In this document: positions 44,709 through 53,488 of the stretch, in pieces
Numbering within the stretch: position 1 is the stretch's first letter
Layout: each line of letters begins with the position of its first letter
Assembly (NCBI GenBank): GCA_050953805.1
Contig: JBMNNE010000002.1
Location: 496,001-560,000 of the forward strand
Direction: 5' to 3'
From: DUQW01 sp050953805
GTDB lineage: Bacteria > Bacillota_I > Bacilli_A > Acholeplasmatales > Acholeplasmataceae
Length of the DNA: 64,000 bases
Notes under the pieces: model-generated
Told to the model about the DNA's origin: nothing
Seen by the model: only the letters and a program-made list of their open reading frames with translations
Database searches by the model: none
Position numbers and translations under genes: made by a program

Positions 44709-46514
44709 ATGAAAAATATTATTAATTTATTCAAATGGAGCAAAAAACATAAATTTATCTTATTAATAGTATTATTTTTAGCTGCGTTTGCTCCATTTAC
44801 CTACTCGTATGTTCCATTGTTTATCAAATATATTTTTGATGTTGTTTTAGAAGGTAATCCATCTGATGTGGCATTACCTCGTTTTGTTGTAAATAATTTT
44901 GATACCTTAGAAGGTCTTAAAGCGATTATTAATGTTAGTTTAGTCTTAGTAATTTATCAACTACTTCGTAGTGTAATTTTATTCGCTAATGGCTTTTTTA
45001 GAGGTAAATTAAGTCAAGAAATATCTTACGATATGCGTAATGAGATGTATGAACATATCCAAGATTTATCTTATACTTATCACTCTAAAGCGAATACTGG
45101 AGATTTACTCCAAAGATGTACTTCTGATATTGAAACAGTTCAAATGTTTATCGCCGCACAATTACCACAAATTGTGAATATTATAGCCCAGTTTACTTTT
45201 GGTGCTTTTCAATTAGGAATGATTAATATTTATTTAATGTTATCGACAATGGTATTAGCTCCTATTTCAATTATTTCATCAATTTGGTATTTTAAATATG
45301 TTACAAAACGATTTGATGAAATTGAAGAAGTAGAATCACAAATGACGACAACTATTCAAGAAAATATAAATGGTATTAGAGTAGTTAAAGCCTTTAATAG
45401 TGAAATTGACGAAATCAAAAAATTTGACGAACAAAATCAAGAATTTCGTAAACAATCCAAAAAATTAAATAGTGTTTCCGCAATTTATTGGGGACTATCT
45501 GATTTTTCAGCGACACTATCATATTGCATTACATTAGTAGTGGCGATTTATTTATCACAAAAAGGAGTTATGACAACTGGAGATGTTGTCGCTAGTTTAA
45601 TGTTTATTGGCATGTTAGTGTGGCCATTAAGGGGACTAGGTAGAATTATTGGAGACTTTGGAAAAGCAATTATCGCTAATAAACGAATTTTAGAAGTCTT
45701 AGAAACTCCAAATGAATATGAAAATGATGGGGATTTAGAACCTCGAATTACTGGAGAAATTGAATTTAGAGAAGTTAAGTATAGTTATAGTGAAAATGCT
45801 GATCTATTAAATGGTGTTACTTTTAAAATAATGCCTGGGCAAACCGTGGCACTAATTGGTAAAACTGGAGCTGGTAAGTCAACCGTTGCCTCTCTTTTAA
45901 CTAGATTAATTGATAGTAATGAAGGAGAAATTTTACTTGATGGTGTTAATATTAAAGAAATTAAGAAACAACATGTAAGAAATAATGTTGGGTTAGTTTT
46001 ACAAGATCCGTTTTTATACACTAAATCAATTTATGAAAATATTAGTATTGCCCAACCAAAAATAAATCGTGATCAAGTTTTCCAAGCAGCACAAATTGCC
46101 GCAATCGCTAACGATATTACTAAGTTTGAAAAAGGTTATGAAACTCTAGTTGGTGAAAAAGGAGTTACTCTATCAGGCGGACAAAAGCAAAGAATTGCGA
46201 TTGCGAGAATGTTGCTACTTGAAAAACCAGTATTAATCTTTGATGATTCATTATCAGCCGTTGACACAACGACTGATTTAATGATTCGTCAAGCGTTAAA
46301 AACTAGAAATGAAAACTTAACATCAATTATTATTACACACCGAATTACTACTGCTAAAGAAGCAGATTTAATTATTGTTTTAGATGAAGGAGTTGTCATC
46401 CAACAAGGAACTCATGATGAGTTATCAAATGTTTCTGGATTATATAAAAATTTATGGGATATTCAAGGTCACCTTGAAGAAAGTTTTTTAACTCATATCC
46501 AAGGAGAAAATTAA
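44709..46514 (+). CDS. ABC exporter half-transporter, degenerate-site subunit (pair 3)
   Basis: The 601-residue protein has six membrane segments followed by a nucleotide-binding domain with Walker A GKTGAGKST, signature LSGGQKQR and Walker B IFDDS (D513 in place of Glu). The switch His is kept (ITHRITT), unlike pair 2. CAAGGGAG precedes the ATG. The catalytic partner starts 2 bases after its stop. Substrate is not evident; multidrug or lipid export is likely from family knowledge. Confidence 0.92.
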   Translation: MKNIINLFKWSKKHKFILLIVLFLAAFAPFTYSYVPLFIKYIFDVVLEGNPSDVALPRFVVNNFDTLEGLKAIINVSLVLVIYQLLRSVILFANGFFRGKLSQEISYDMRNEMYEHIQDLSYTYHSKANTGDLLQRCTSDIETVQMFIAAQLPQIVNIIAQFTFGAFQLGMINIYLMLSTMVLAPISIISSIWYFKYVTKRFDEIEEVESQMTTTIQENINGIRVVKAFNSEIDEIKKFDEQNQEFRKQSKKLNSVSAIYWGLSDFSATLSYCITLVVAIYLSQKGVMTTGDVVASLMFIGMLVWPLRGLGRIIGDFGKAIIANKRILEVLETPNEYENDGDLEPRITGEIEFREVKYSYSENADLLNGVTFKIMPGQTVALIGKTGAGKSTVASLLTRLIDSNEGEILLDGVNIKEIKKQHVRNNVGLVLQDPFLYTKSIYENISIAQPKINRDQVFQAAQIAAIANDITKFEKGYETLVGEKGVTLSGGQKQRIAIARMLLLEKPVLIFDDSLSAVDTTTDLMIRQALKTRNENLTSIIITHRITTAKEADLIIVLDEGVVIQQGTHDELSNVSGLYKNLWDIQGHLEESFLTHIQGEN

Positions 46515-46516
46515 TT

Positions 46517-48346
46517 ATGCAAAATTTTGATGAACACAAAGATGAAAATAAAAAGTTAGATTTTTCGATTTGGAAGAAAGTCTTTAAAGTAATGGTAAGA
46601 AGAAAGAAATTAGTCTTTCTTTTAGTCGTTACTTTATTGGTAATGGCAGTTCTTGATATTGTTTATCCTTTAATGAACTCATATGCTATTAAGACTTTTT
46701 TTAGTGATAATCCCGATTATACATATCGAACTCATTTTATTGTTGGTTATGTTGGTTTAGCAATTTTATTTGGATTAGTTGTCTTTTCTTTTATTAAGAC
46801 AGCTGGTACTCTAGAAGTAAATATTGCATATGATATTAGAAAAGAAGCATTTGAAAAAGTTCAAATTTTATCATTTAATTATTTTGATAAGACACCAGCA
46901 GGTTGGATAGTTTCAAGATTAACGAGTGATTCAAGAAGGTTATCTGGAATTTTATCGTGGGGCTTGGTTGATGGCGTTTGGGGATTAGGAGCCATGCTTG
47001 GAAGTTTAATGGTAATGTTTATTATTAAATGGCAACTAGCTTTAATTATGTTAGTTTTAATTCCGACAATATTTTTAATTAGTGTTTTCTTTAGGAGAAG
47101 AATTTTAAAATCATATCGGGAAATTAGAAAAACTAATTCACAAATTACCGCTTCATATAATGAAGGAATTATGGGGAATAAAACTTCAAAGACATTAGTG
47201 TTAGAAAAACATAATTTTGATGAATTTCATGATTTAACTGATTCTATGAAGCGTAAATCAATTCGTGCCGTTTTTTATTCATCAATCTTTTGGCCAATCT
47301 TAATAGTAGTTAGTTATACAGGATTAATGTTTATTTTAGGTATTGGCGGTGATATGGTAATCAATGGTATTATTGATGTGGCAACATTATATTTATTTGT
47401 TACTTATACTTTAAGATTTTTTGATCCAATTATTTCACTAGCTAGTATTTTAGCAGAACTTCAACAAGCTCAAGCGGCAGCCGAAAGAATAGTCGGATTA
47501 CTGGAAGAGAAACCACAAATTCAAGACAACAAAAATATTCAAGAAACATATGGTGATATTCTTCATCCAAAAAAAGAAAATTATCTCGATATTAAAGGAA
47601 AAATATCGTTTAGAAATGTGACATTTTCTTATGTTCCAGAAGAAATAGTTTTAGAAGATTTTAACTTAGAAGTGAGCGAAGGAGAAAGCGTAGCTCTAGT
47701 CGGAGCTACCGGTAGTGGGAAATCAACGATTGTTAATTTAGTTTGTCGTTTTTATGAACCAAGTCAAGGAGAAATTTTAATTGATGATACCAACTATAAA
47801 GAGATTTCTTTAGGTAATTTACGATCAAATTTAGGCTATGTTTTACAAACGCCTCATTTGTTTAATGTGTCGGTCTTAGATAACATTAGATACGGCAAAA
47901 GAGATGCAACGCTAGATGAAGTAATAAGGGTTAGTAAAGCCGTTGGCGCGCATGAGTTTATTATGAAAATGGAAGAAGGATATGAGACATTTGTCGGTGA
48001 AGAAGGTGCCTTATTATCAGCCGGAGAACGGCAATTAATTTCATTTGCTAGAGCCCTGTTAGTCAATCCTAAAATTTTAGTTTTAGATGAAGCAACATCA
48101 TCAATTGATACTGAAACTGAAAAAGCGATTTTACAAGCTATAGAAAAAGTAATGGCTGGTAGAACGACATTTATTGTCGCTCATAGACTTTCAACAATTC
48201 GTAATGTTTCTAAAATCTTAGTGATTGATAAAGGTAAAATTATTGAATCAGGGACACATCAAGAACTGATCAATTTAAAAGGTGAATATTACACGTTATA
48301 TAAAAATCAATTTATTGATGAACAAGTATTAAAATCAGCAAGATAA
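46517..48346 (+). CDS. ABC exporter half-transporter, catalytic subunit (pair 3)
   Basis: The 609-residue protein has a charged N-terminal tail, six membrane segments and a nucleotide-binding domain with Walker A GATGSGKST, variant signature LSAGERQ and canonical LDEATS. It completes the third heterodimeric exporter in this window. AAGGAG precedes the ATG. The guanylate-kinase-like gene follows after 11 bases and may be on the same transcript. Confidence 0.92.
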   Translation: MQNFDEHKDENKKLDFSIWKKVFKVMVRRKKLVFLLVVTLLVMAVLDIVYPLMNSYAIKTFFSDNPDYTYRTHFIVGYVGLAILFGLVVFSFIKTAGTLEVNIAYDIRKEAFEKVQILSFNYFDKTPAGWIVSRLTSDSRRLSGILSWGLVDGVWGLGAMLGSLMVMFIIKWQLALIMLVLIPTIFLISVFFRRRILKSYREIRKTNSQITASYNEGIMGNKTSKTLVLEKHNFDEFHDLTDSMKRKSIRAVFYSSIFWPILIVVSYTGLMFILGIGGDMVINGIIDVATLYLFVTYTLRFFDPIISLASILAELQQAQAAAERIVGLLEEKPQIQDNKNIQETYGDILHPKKENYLDIKGKISFRNVTFSYVPEEIVLEDFNLEVSEGESVALVGATGSGKSTIVNLVCRFYEPSQGEILIDDTNYKEISLGNLRSNLGYVLQTPHLFNVSVLDNIRYGKRDATLDEVIRVSKAVGAHEFIMKMEEGYETFVGEEGALLSAGERQLISFARALLVNPKILVLDEATSSIDTETEKAILQAIEKVMAGRTTFIVAHRLSTIRNVSKILVIDKGKIIESGTHQELINLKGEYYTLYKNQFIDEQVLKSAR

Positions 48347-48357
48347 GGAGTGGTTAA

Positions 48358-48897
48358 ATGATTATTATCGTTGGAGCTAGTGCTAGTGGGAAAACAGAAA
48401 TAACAAAAATGTTAATCAAAAAATATAACTATCATAAATGTGTTACTACAACAACTCGTGAGCCACGAGTTGGTGAAATTAATGGAGTGGATTACCACTT
48501 TTTACCAATGCCAGTTTTTATTGAAAGAGTTAACAATGATGAATTTGTCGAATATAATTATTATCGTGATAATTATTATGGAATTCAAAGAAAAGATATT
48601 ACTAAAGATGCAGTTGTTATTTTAGAGCCAAACGGAGCTAATGAATTACTTGAAAAAATGGGTGATGATATCTTTTTAGTTTTAGTTGAATCGAGTTTAA
48701 AAAATCGAGAAGCAAGAATGATTAATCGCGGTGATAATTTAGATGAAATCAAAAAAAGATTAGCTTCTGATGATAAATTATTCGCTAAAAGAAAGTTAAT
48801 AAAAATCGATTTATTAATAAACAATCAAGATCAAACATTAGAAGAATTGGCGACATTAATTCACACGAAATACGTAGATTTTCTTAAGCAAAATTGA
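48358..48897 (+). CDS. Guanylate-kinase-like protein
   Basis: The 179-residue protein has a P-loop GASASGKT and the GMP-binding stretch TTTREPRVGEINGVDYHF, which places it in the guanylate kinase family. The usual P-loop GPSGxGKGT is altered (GASASGKTE), and the mononucleotide-binding ES(A)xV(H)G segment reads VEYNYYRDNYYG. It may be a diverged GMP kinase or a paralogue; the canonical gmk is not in the window. AAGGAG precedes the ATG. Confidence 0.75.
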   Translation: MIIIVGASASGKTEITKMLIKKYNYHKCVTTTTREPRVGEINGVDYHFLPMPVFIERVNNDEFVEYNYYRDNYYGIQRKDITKDAVVILEPNGANELLEKMGDDIFLVLVESSLKNREARMINRGDNLDEIKKRLASDDKLFAKRKLIKIDLLINNQDQTLEELATLIHTKYVDFLKQN

Positions 48898-48963
48898 GCC
48901 AAGTTCAAGTATTTGAATCATAATATCAATTGATATATAATTGATACAAGAGGTGTAAAAAAT

Positions 48964-49485
48964 ATGTTAAAAGACAAAAAAGTTATTGAACTATTACAAC
49001 AACAAGTTAACGCTGAGTTTTATTCTGCTTATTTATATTTAGATTTTGCTAATTGGTTAGAAGTTGAAGGTTTATCAGGGTTTGCTAAATGGTACCAAAT
49101 TCAAGCTAAAGAAGAATTATTCCATGGTAAATTATTTATGGATTACTTACAAGCACATGGTATTTTAGTAAAACTCGAAGCGATTAATAAACCTGATTTT
49201 CAAATTACAAATGTTGAATCAGTTTTAAATGAAGGATTAAAACATGAAATGCATGTAACCGATTTAATCCATAATCTTTATAAAGTTGCGTTAGAAGCTA
49301 ATGATTTTAGAACTACTGAAATGTTAAATTGGTTTGTTAAAGAGCAACTTGAAGAAGAAGTTGCAGCTCAAGATTTAATTGATAAATATAAATTAGTTAA
49401 AAATTGTGGCACTGGCGTTTACAAGTTAGACAGAGAATTAGGTAAACGCGAGTGGGAAGAACCAGACTTTAGTGTAGTAGACTAA
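48964..49485 (+). CDS. ftnA: Bacterial non-haem ferritin
   Basis: The 173-residue protein has ferritin helices with ferroxidase residues in NAEFYSAYLYL, KEELFHGKLF and EEEVAAQD. It stores iron as ferric mineral inside a 24-mer shell and lowers oxidative damage. AAGAGGTG precedes the ATG. It has a strong terminator after it and no coupled neighbours. Confidence 0.94.
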   Translation: MLKDKKVIELLQQQVNAEFYSAYLYLDFANWLEVEGLSGFAKWYQIQAKEELFHGKLFMDYLQAHGILVKLEAINKPDFQITNVESVLNEGLKHEMHVTDLIHNLYKVALEANDFRTTEMLNWFVKEQLEEEVAAQDLIDKYKLVKNCGTGVYKLDRELGKREWEEPDFSVVD

Positions 49486-49499
49486 TAATTAGATTTGAT

Positions 49500-49541
49500 A
49501 AGACCTATATGTGATTTTACTCACAATATAGGTCTTTTTTT
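49500..49541 (+). terminator. Terminator after ferritin
   Basis: AAGACCTATAT pairs with ATATAGGTCTT, with inner GTGA/TCAC pairing around TTTTAC, followed by seven T. Confidence 0.88.
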
Positions 49542-49569
49542 CTTAAAAATGGTTAATAAAAACCTAAAT

Positions 49570-49599
49570 ATGACAAATAAATTTGGAAAAGAGTATAAT
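49570..49599 (+). promoter_or_regulatory. Promoter of tRNA-Arg(CCT)
   Basis: ATGACA (49570-49575) and TATAAT (49594-49599), 18 bases apart, lie 33 bases before the tRNA. Confidence 0.65.
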
Positions 49600-49632
49600 G
49601 TAGTTATGATTATTTAAAGGATTTAAATGTGT

Positions 49633-49709
49633 GCGCTCGTAGCTCAGCTGAATAGAGCAAGACTCTCCTAAGGTCTAGGTCGAAGGTTTGAATCCTTTCG
49701 GGCGCGCCA
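49633..49709 (+). tRNA. tRNA-Arg (anticodon CCT)
   Basis: Cloverleaf of 77 bases: acceptor GCGCTCG/CGGGCGC, D arm GCTC/GAGC, anticodon arm AGACT-CTCCTAA-GGTCT with CCT at 34-36, T arm GAAGG-TTTGAAT-CCTTT, discriminator G and encoded CCA. It reads AGG. Confidence 0.95.
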
Positions 49710-49737
49710 TAAATTTATGAAGATAAGTGGAGATAAA

Positions 49738-50652
49738 ATGGTAGTAATTACAGGAGCAACCGGACATATTGGTAATAATTTAGTTAGATTGTTAATGGAA
49801 CAAGATATTCCTTTTAAAGTTTTACTAAGGAGAGATGGAAAAGAAATAGCGGGTCTTGATATTGAAAAACATATCGGGAACCTTTATGATCCTACCTTTT
49901 TTGATGAGCATATAAATGCTGGCGATACCGTAATTCATCTGGCAGGTTATATTGACTTAGAAAATAAGGATTATGATCAAAGTTATGAAGCTAATTATAT
50001 TATGACTAAAATTATTGCTGATCTTTGTTTAGAAAAGCAAGCTAGATTAATTTTTTCTTCATCAACAGATATTCTCTTTTATAATGGTAATGGATTTTAT
50101 ATTGAAAATAATTTTGAAAAAATTAAATATTATTATCCAAAAACGAAAACGATGGCTACCCTTTATGTTAAAGAGCTCCAAGAAAAAGGTTTGGATGCCT
50201 TAATTTTATATCCAACTTCAGTAATTGGAATTAATGATCATAAAGGCTCCCAAGCCGGTAAAGAAATTGTTAAAGCGTCTAAAAACAAGTTTCTTCCATA
50301 TATTAAAGGCGGATATGATTTTATTGATGTTTTAGATGTATCTAATGCAATTATTGCTGGAATTAATAGTGATCTTTCAGGTGATATTATTTTATCCGGT
50401 AATTACTATACAATTAAAGAATTATATAAATTAATTGGCAGATTAGTGGGGAAAAGAAAGTTTTTAATATTTGTTCCCAAGTGGTTAGCTAAGTTAGGAA
50501 CGAGAATGCTTCCTGGATTCTCACCGATGATGATTGATACTGTCGCTAATTCTCAAGAATTTAATGATCCCAGAACTAGATTATTAATTGAAAAACATAC
50601 TCCAATTGAAACTACTTTTAAAAATGTTATAAAAGAAGTAAATAGTAAATAA
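49738..50652 (+). CDS. NAD(P)-dependent epimerase/reductase (extended SDR)
   Basis: The 304-residue protein has the Rossmann motif TGATGHIGNN at the N-terminus, a catalytic Ser in IFSSSTDIL and YPKTK as the YxxxK active-site pair. Overall it resembles dihydroflavonol-4-reductase-like sugar or lipid reductases. I use the ATG at 49738 with GTGGAG upstream; the ATG at 49717 adds seven residues. It is only 28 bases after the tRNA and may be read from the tRNA promoter. The substrate is not evident. Confidence 0.85.
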   Translation: MVVITGATGHIGNNLVRLLMEQDIPFKVLLRRDGKEIAGLDIEKHIGNLYDPTFFDEHINAGDTVIHLAGYIDLENKDYDQSYEANYIMTKIIADLCLEKQARLIFSSSTDILFYNGNGFYIENNFEKIKYYYPKTKTMATLYVKELQEKGLDALILYPTSVIGINDHKGSQAGKEIVKASKNKFLPYIKGGYDFIDVLDVSNAIIAGINSDLSGDIILSGNYYTIKELYKLIGRLVGKRKFLIFVPKWLAKLGTRMLPGFSPMMIDTVANSQEFNDPRTRLLIEKHTPIETTFKNVIKEVNSK

Positions 50653-50681
50653 AGATATAAAAATATTAATTTTATGTTAAG

Positions 50682-50703
50682 AGGCTTTAATAAAGCCTTT
50701 TTT
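50682..50703 (+). terminator. Terminator after the SDR gene
   Basis: AGGCTTT pairs with AAAGCCT around AAT, followed by a T-run. Confidence 0.75.
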
Positions 50704-50747
50704 CAATATAATTCATAAAATAGTAGTTAAACAATTTATTATTATGT

Positions 50748-50753
50748 TATAAT
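50748..50753 (+). promoter_or_regulatory. -10 box of the EIIA-jetABC-ptsI operon
   Basis: TATAAT lies 26 bases before the EIIA start codon, after the terminator of the previous gene; the -35 region (TAGTTAAAC) is weak. Confidence 0.5.
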
Positions 50754-50779
50754 AATAGTACCGATTTGGAGGTTTATAA

Positions 50780-51475
50780 ATGGTTAAAGATTGCTTGGTG
50801 TTTTTAGATTTTGACGTTGACAACATGCACGAGTTTTTAAATTTAGCTGCTGACACCATTTTTAAAACCGGATTAGTAACTAGTCGCGACGCCTTTTTTG
50901 AAGCTTTAGTTGCTAGGGAAAACGAAATAACTACCGGTGTCGGCAGAGGAGTTGCTTTTCCTCACGCATATGGAAATTTTATTCAAGATCCATTTGTGGT
51001 GTTATTTCGTCTTAAAAATCCAATTGACTATAAATCAATTGACGGACGTCCAGTTGATTTATTTTTTGTCATTGGAACGCCAACAGATGCCGAAGAATTA
51101 CATTTAAAAATTCTTTCAAGATTAGCTCAAAATTTTGCTCAAGGTGAATTTAGAGAAGAATTAAGAATTTCTCAACAAAGTGAATTAATTGAAACCGTTC
51201 TAAAGCGTATTTTCCAGCCAATGGTCAATATTGTGGTTAAAGATTTCGCAATTAGAGAGCTAATCTTAAAAGAATTCTCTCCTAATATAAACTTTTTCTT
51301 TTATCGAGATGGAGCACGAATTGAACCGTTTGAAATTCACATCTCAGATTTAACTTTTGCGATTAATACAAAAACTAATAATCGTTTAATTACTAAAGTT
51401 TTTACATTAGAGGAAGCTCAACATGAATTAAGAAAATTATTAAATCAAAATAAGGAGGAGGTCAAAAATGAATAA
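50780..51475 (+). CDS. PTS EIIA (PtsN/fructose-type) protein with C-terminal extension
   Basis: Residues 1-145 are an EIIA domain of the fructose/mannitol/PtsN family: GVGRGVAFPHA with phosphorylatable His62, PVDLFFVIGTP, and LHLKILSRLAQ. Residues about 150-231 form an extra domain (IRELILKEFSPNINFFFYRDG, then IHISDLTFAINTKTNNR) that I do not recognise and that PtsN lacks. No EIIB or EIIC gene is near, so it is unlikely to transport a sugar and more likely acts as a phosphorylation-dependent regulator. GGAGG precedes the ATG. It overlaps jetA by 8 bases. Confidence 0.85.
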   Translation: MVKDCLVFLDFDVDNMHEFLNLAADTIFKTGLVTSRDAFFEALVARENEITTGVGRGVAFPHAYGNFIQDPFVVLFRLKNPIDYKSIDGRPVDLFFVIGTPTDAEELHLKILSRLAQNFAQGEFREELRISQQSELIETVLKRIFQPMVNIVVKDFAIRELILKEFSPNINFFFYRDGARIEPFEIHISDLTFAINTKTNNRLITKVFTLEEAQHELRKLLNQNKEEVKNE

Positions 51476-52844
51476 ATTATTCGACATAATTAATCCAAAT
51501 TTCTTTAATGTCTTATCAAGCCCAAACAAAGAAATTTATGTTGATTGCATTTTTATTATTTATGACTCTCTTGATAGTGTTGAAGATGCCTTTCAAGGTG
51601 ATCGCGAGTTTGTCATGCAAAGATTAATTCATTACTTTGATGAACAAGAACTTAAAGGAGTTAATGAATTTGATGATACTAGAACAAGCCGCCAAAAAGC
51701 TACTGCAGTCATTAATTATTTTAAAGAATCTGGTTGGATTGGTGAAGAAGAGTTAGGTGATTATAAAACATCACTTAACTTATTTGACTATACTATTAAA
51801 ATAATAGATGTTTTAAAATCGATTAAAGAACACGAGCAAATCGAATATACTGGTGAAATTTTTACTGTATATTCGGTTTTACAAAATTTTACGATTGATG
51901 AAGGCGTTGGCATTATAGAACAAGCTTTTGATTCAACTAACAAAATTATTAAAAACTTAAAAGGATTAAAAGCTAATATTTATCGTTATTATTACGATAT
52001 TACTTTAAATCAAGATAACCAAGATCTTCAAAAGTTACTTGAAAAATTATTAGTTGAATACAAAAACAACTTCTTTGACAATGCTTATTATAACTTAAAA
52101 ACTAAAGATAGTTTGCCAAGATACAAAAAATCAATTTTGGATAAAACTTTAGACATTTATAATGATGATGAAATTATGAATGAATTAGCTTTAAAAACGA
52201 TGGAAGAAAAGAAAATTGAAGATTATGACGAAGCCTTCCACTATATTGAAGAAAGATTAAGATTTATTGCTGATTCATTTAACGCTTTTGATTACTTAAT
52301 TTTAGCGATTGATCGTAAAAACGAACAATATGTTAGTGCGGCGGCTTCAAAAATTTTATTCTTAACCAATCATTCTGATGATATTGAAGGTATCTTCAAC
52401 CGCATCTTTAAAATAGTTGTTGATAGTAACGAAGAAGATTTTGATTATTCAAGTTTATTTAATTTATTCCACGCGAGAAACTTAGATACCGAGTCACTTT
52501 ATACTCAAAGAAGATTAAGAATCGATACCGATCCTGAACCAGTGACTGTTTTAGATGATTTAATCTCTGATGAGTATAAACGTCGCAAGATTCAATTTTT
52601 AGTTAAAAATAATATTTATGGCAAAAAAGAAATTAATCGTTATGTGTTGTCTCAATTAAGTTATGCTGGAGAAATTGAAGCTTCAGAGTTACCATTAGAA
52701 ACCGAAGAAGATTACATTAAATTAATATTAATTTTCCTATATTCAAGATCAGTGGGCATGGATTACCATGTTGAAATGTTAAATCGTGAAACTAAATCTA
52801 ATTTTGCGACATTTAATAACTTTTTAATTGTTAGAGGTAGATAG
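51468..52844 (+). CDS. jetA: JetA-family protein (Wadjet/MksF-like kleisin)
   Basis: The 458-residue protein begins MNKLFDIINPNFFNVLSSPNKEIYVDCIFIIYDSL in family style and matches my knowledge of the DUF5716-type JetA proteins of type II Wadjet. It is acidic and predominantly helical. In Wadjet/MksBEF, JetA is the kleisin-like subunit bridging the SMC heads. A very strong GGAGGAGG precedes the ATG. Identity rests on family memory plus the JetB and JetC neighbours. JetB begins 2 bases after the stop. Confidence 0.8.
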   Translation: MNKLFDIINPNFFNVLSSPNKEIYVDCIFIIYDSLDSVEDAFQGDREFVMQRLIHYFDEQELKGVNEFDDTRTSRQKATAVINYFKESGWIGEEELGDYKTSLNLFDYTIKIIDVLKSIKEHEQIEYTGEIFTVYSVLQNFTIDEGVGIIEQAFDSTNKIIKNLKGLKANIYRYYYDITLNQDNQDLQKLLEKLLVEYKNNFFDNAYYNLKTKDSLPRYKKSILDKTLDIYNDDEIMNELALKTMEEKKIEDYDEAFHYIEERLRFIADSFNAFDYLILAIDRKNEQYVSAAASKILFLTNHSDDIEGIFNRIFKIVVDSNEEDFDYSSLFNLFHARNLDTESLYTQRRLRIDTDPEPVTVLDDLISDEYKRRKIQFLVKNNIYGKKEINRYVLSQLSYAGEIEASELPLETEEDYIKLILIFLYSRSVGMDYHVEMLNRETKSNFATFNNFLIVRGR

Positions 52845-52846
52845 AT

Positions 52847-53488
52847 ATGAATAAAACACAAGCCGTTAAAAAATTTCATGAAGAATATTTAAACTTAAAA
52901 GAAGGAGAAAAGACAGATTTTTCAAGAATTTGTAATAAGCTATTACAAGTCAACTTCTTAACGAAAAGAAAGCCAGGTGATGGTAATGATTACCGCACAA
53001 TTTTGGCTTTTAAAGAAGTTTTTGAAGCTTTCTTTAAGTTAATTGACTTTGAATTAATTATTAAGCGAGAAGACGAGGTTATTTTTATTAAGAATGAAGC
53101 CGTCTATAACCATTTGCGTCTGCGTAAAGCCGAAAGTGTCTTACTTTTGGTGACAAGAATTCTTTACCAAAGAAAGATGGATTTTGTGACGTTAGATGAA
53201 GATGTTGAAATTTTCTTATATGAAATTCATGATGAATTAACGAGAATTGGTTATTTAGATAATAAACGGATTACTAAATCAGATTTAAGACCAGCTCTAC
53301 AAATGATGCGTGGTTATAACATTATTGATTATATTGATACTGGATTATCGGATGATGCAAGAATTAAAATCTATCCAACTATTTTGTATGTCACTGATTT
53401 AGAGGGAATTAGAGGAGTGATCGATAAACTAGATGGCTATATGAGAGCCGAAGGAGGAGTAAGTTATGAAGAAATTAACCAAGATTAA
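52847..53488 (+). CDS. jetB: JetB-family protein (DUF4194, MksE-like)
   Basis: The 213-residue protein has the DUF4194 pattern: a central LRLRKAESVLLLVTRILYQRK helix and a winged-helix-like C-terminal region with LRPALQMMRGYNIIDYID. JetB/MksE dimers bind the kleisin JetA. It sits in the canonical A-B-C order and overlaps jetC by 23 bases. Confidence 0.82.
   Translation: MNKTQAVKKFHEEYLNLKEGEKTDFSRICNKLLQVNFLTKRKPGDGNDYRTILAFKEVFEAFFKLIDFELIIKREDEVIFIKNEAVYNHLRLRKAESVLLLVTRILYQRKMDFVTLDEDVEIFLYEIHDELTRIGYLDNKRITKSDLRPALQMMRGYNIIDYIDTGLSDDARIKIYPTILYVTDLEGIRGVIDKLDGYMRAEGGVSYEEINQD

Noticed and set aside
44606..44743. N-terminal extension of the ridA frame
   Set aside because: It would cover the promoter and operator region of the divergent ABC gene and has no counterpart in RidA proteins.
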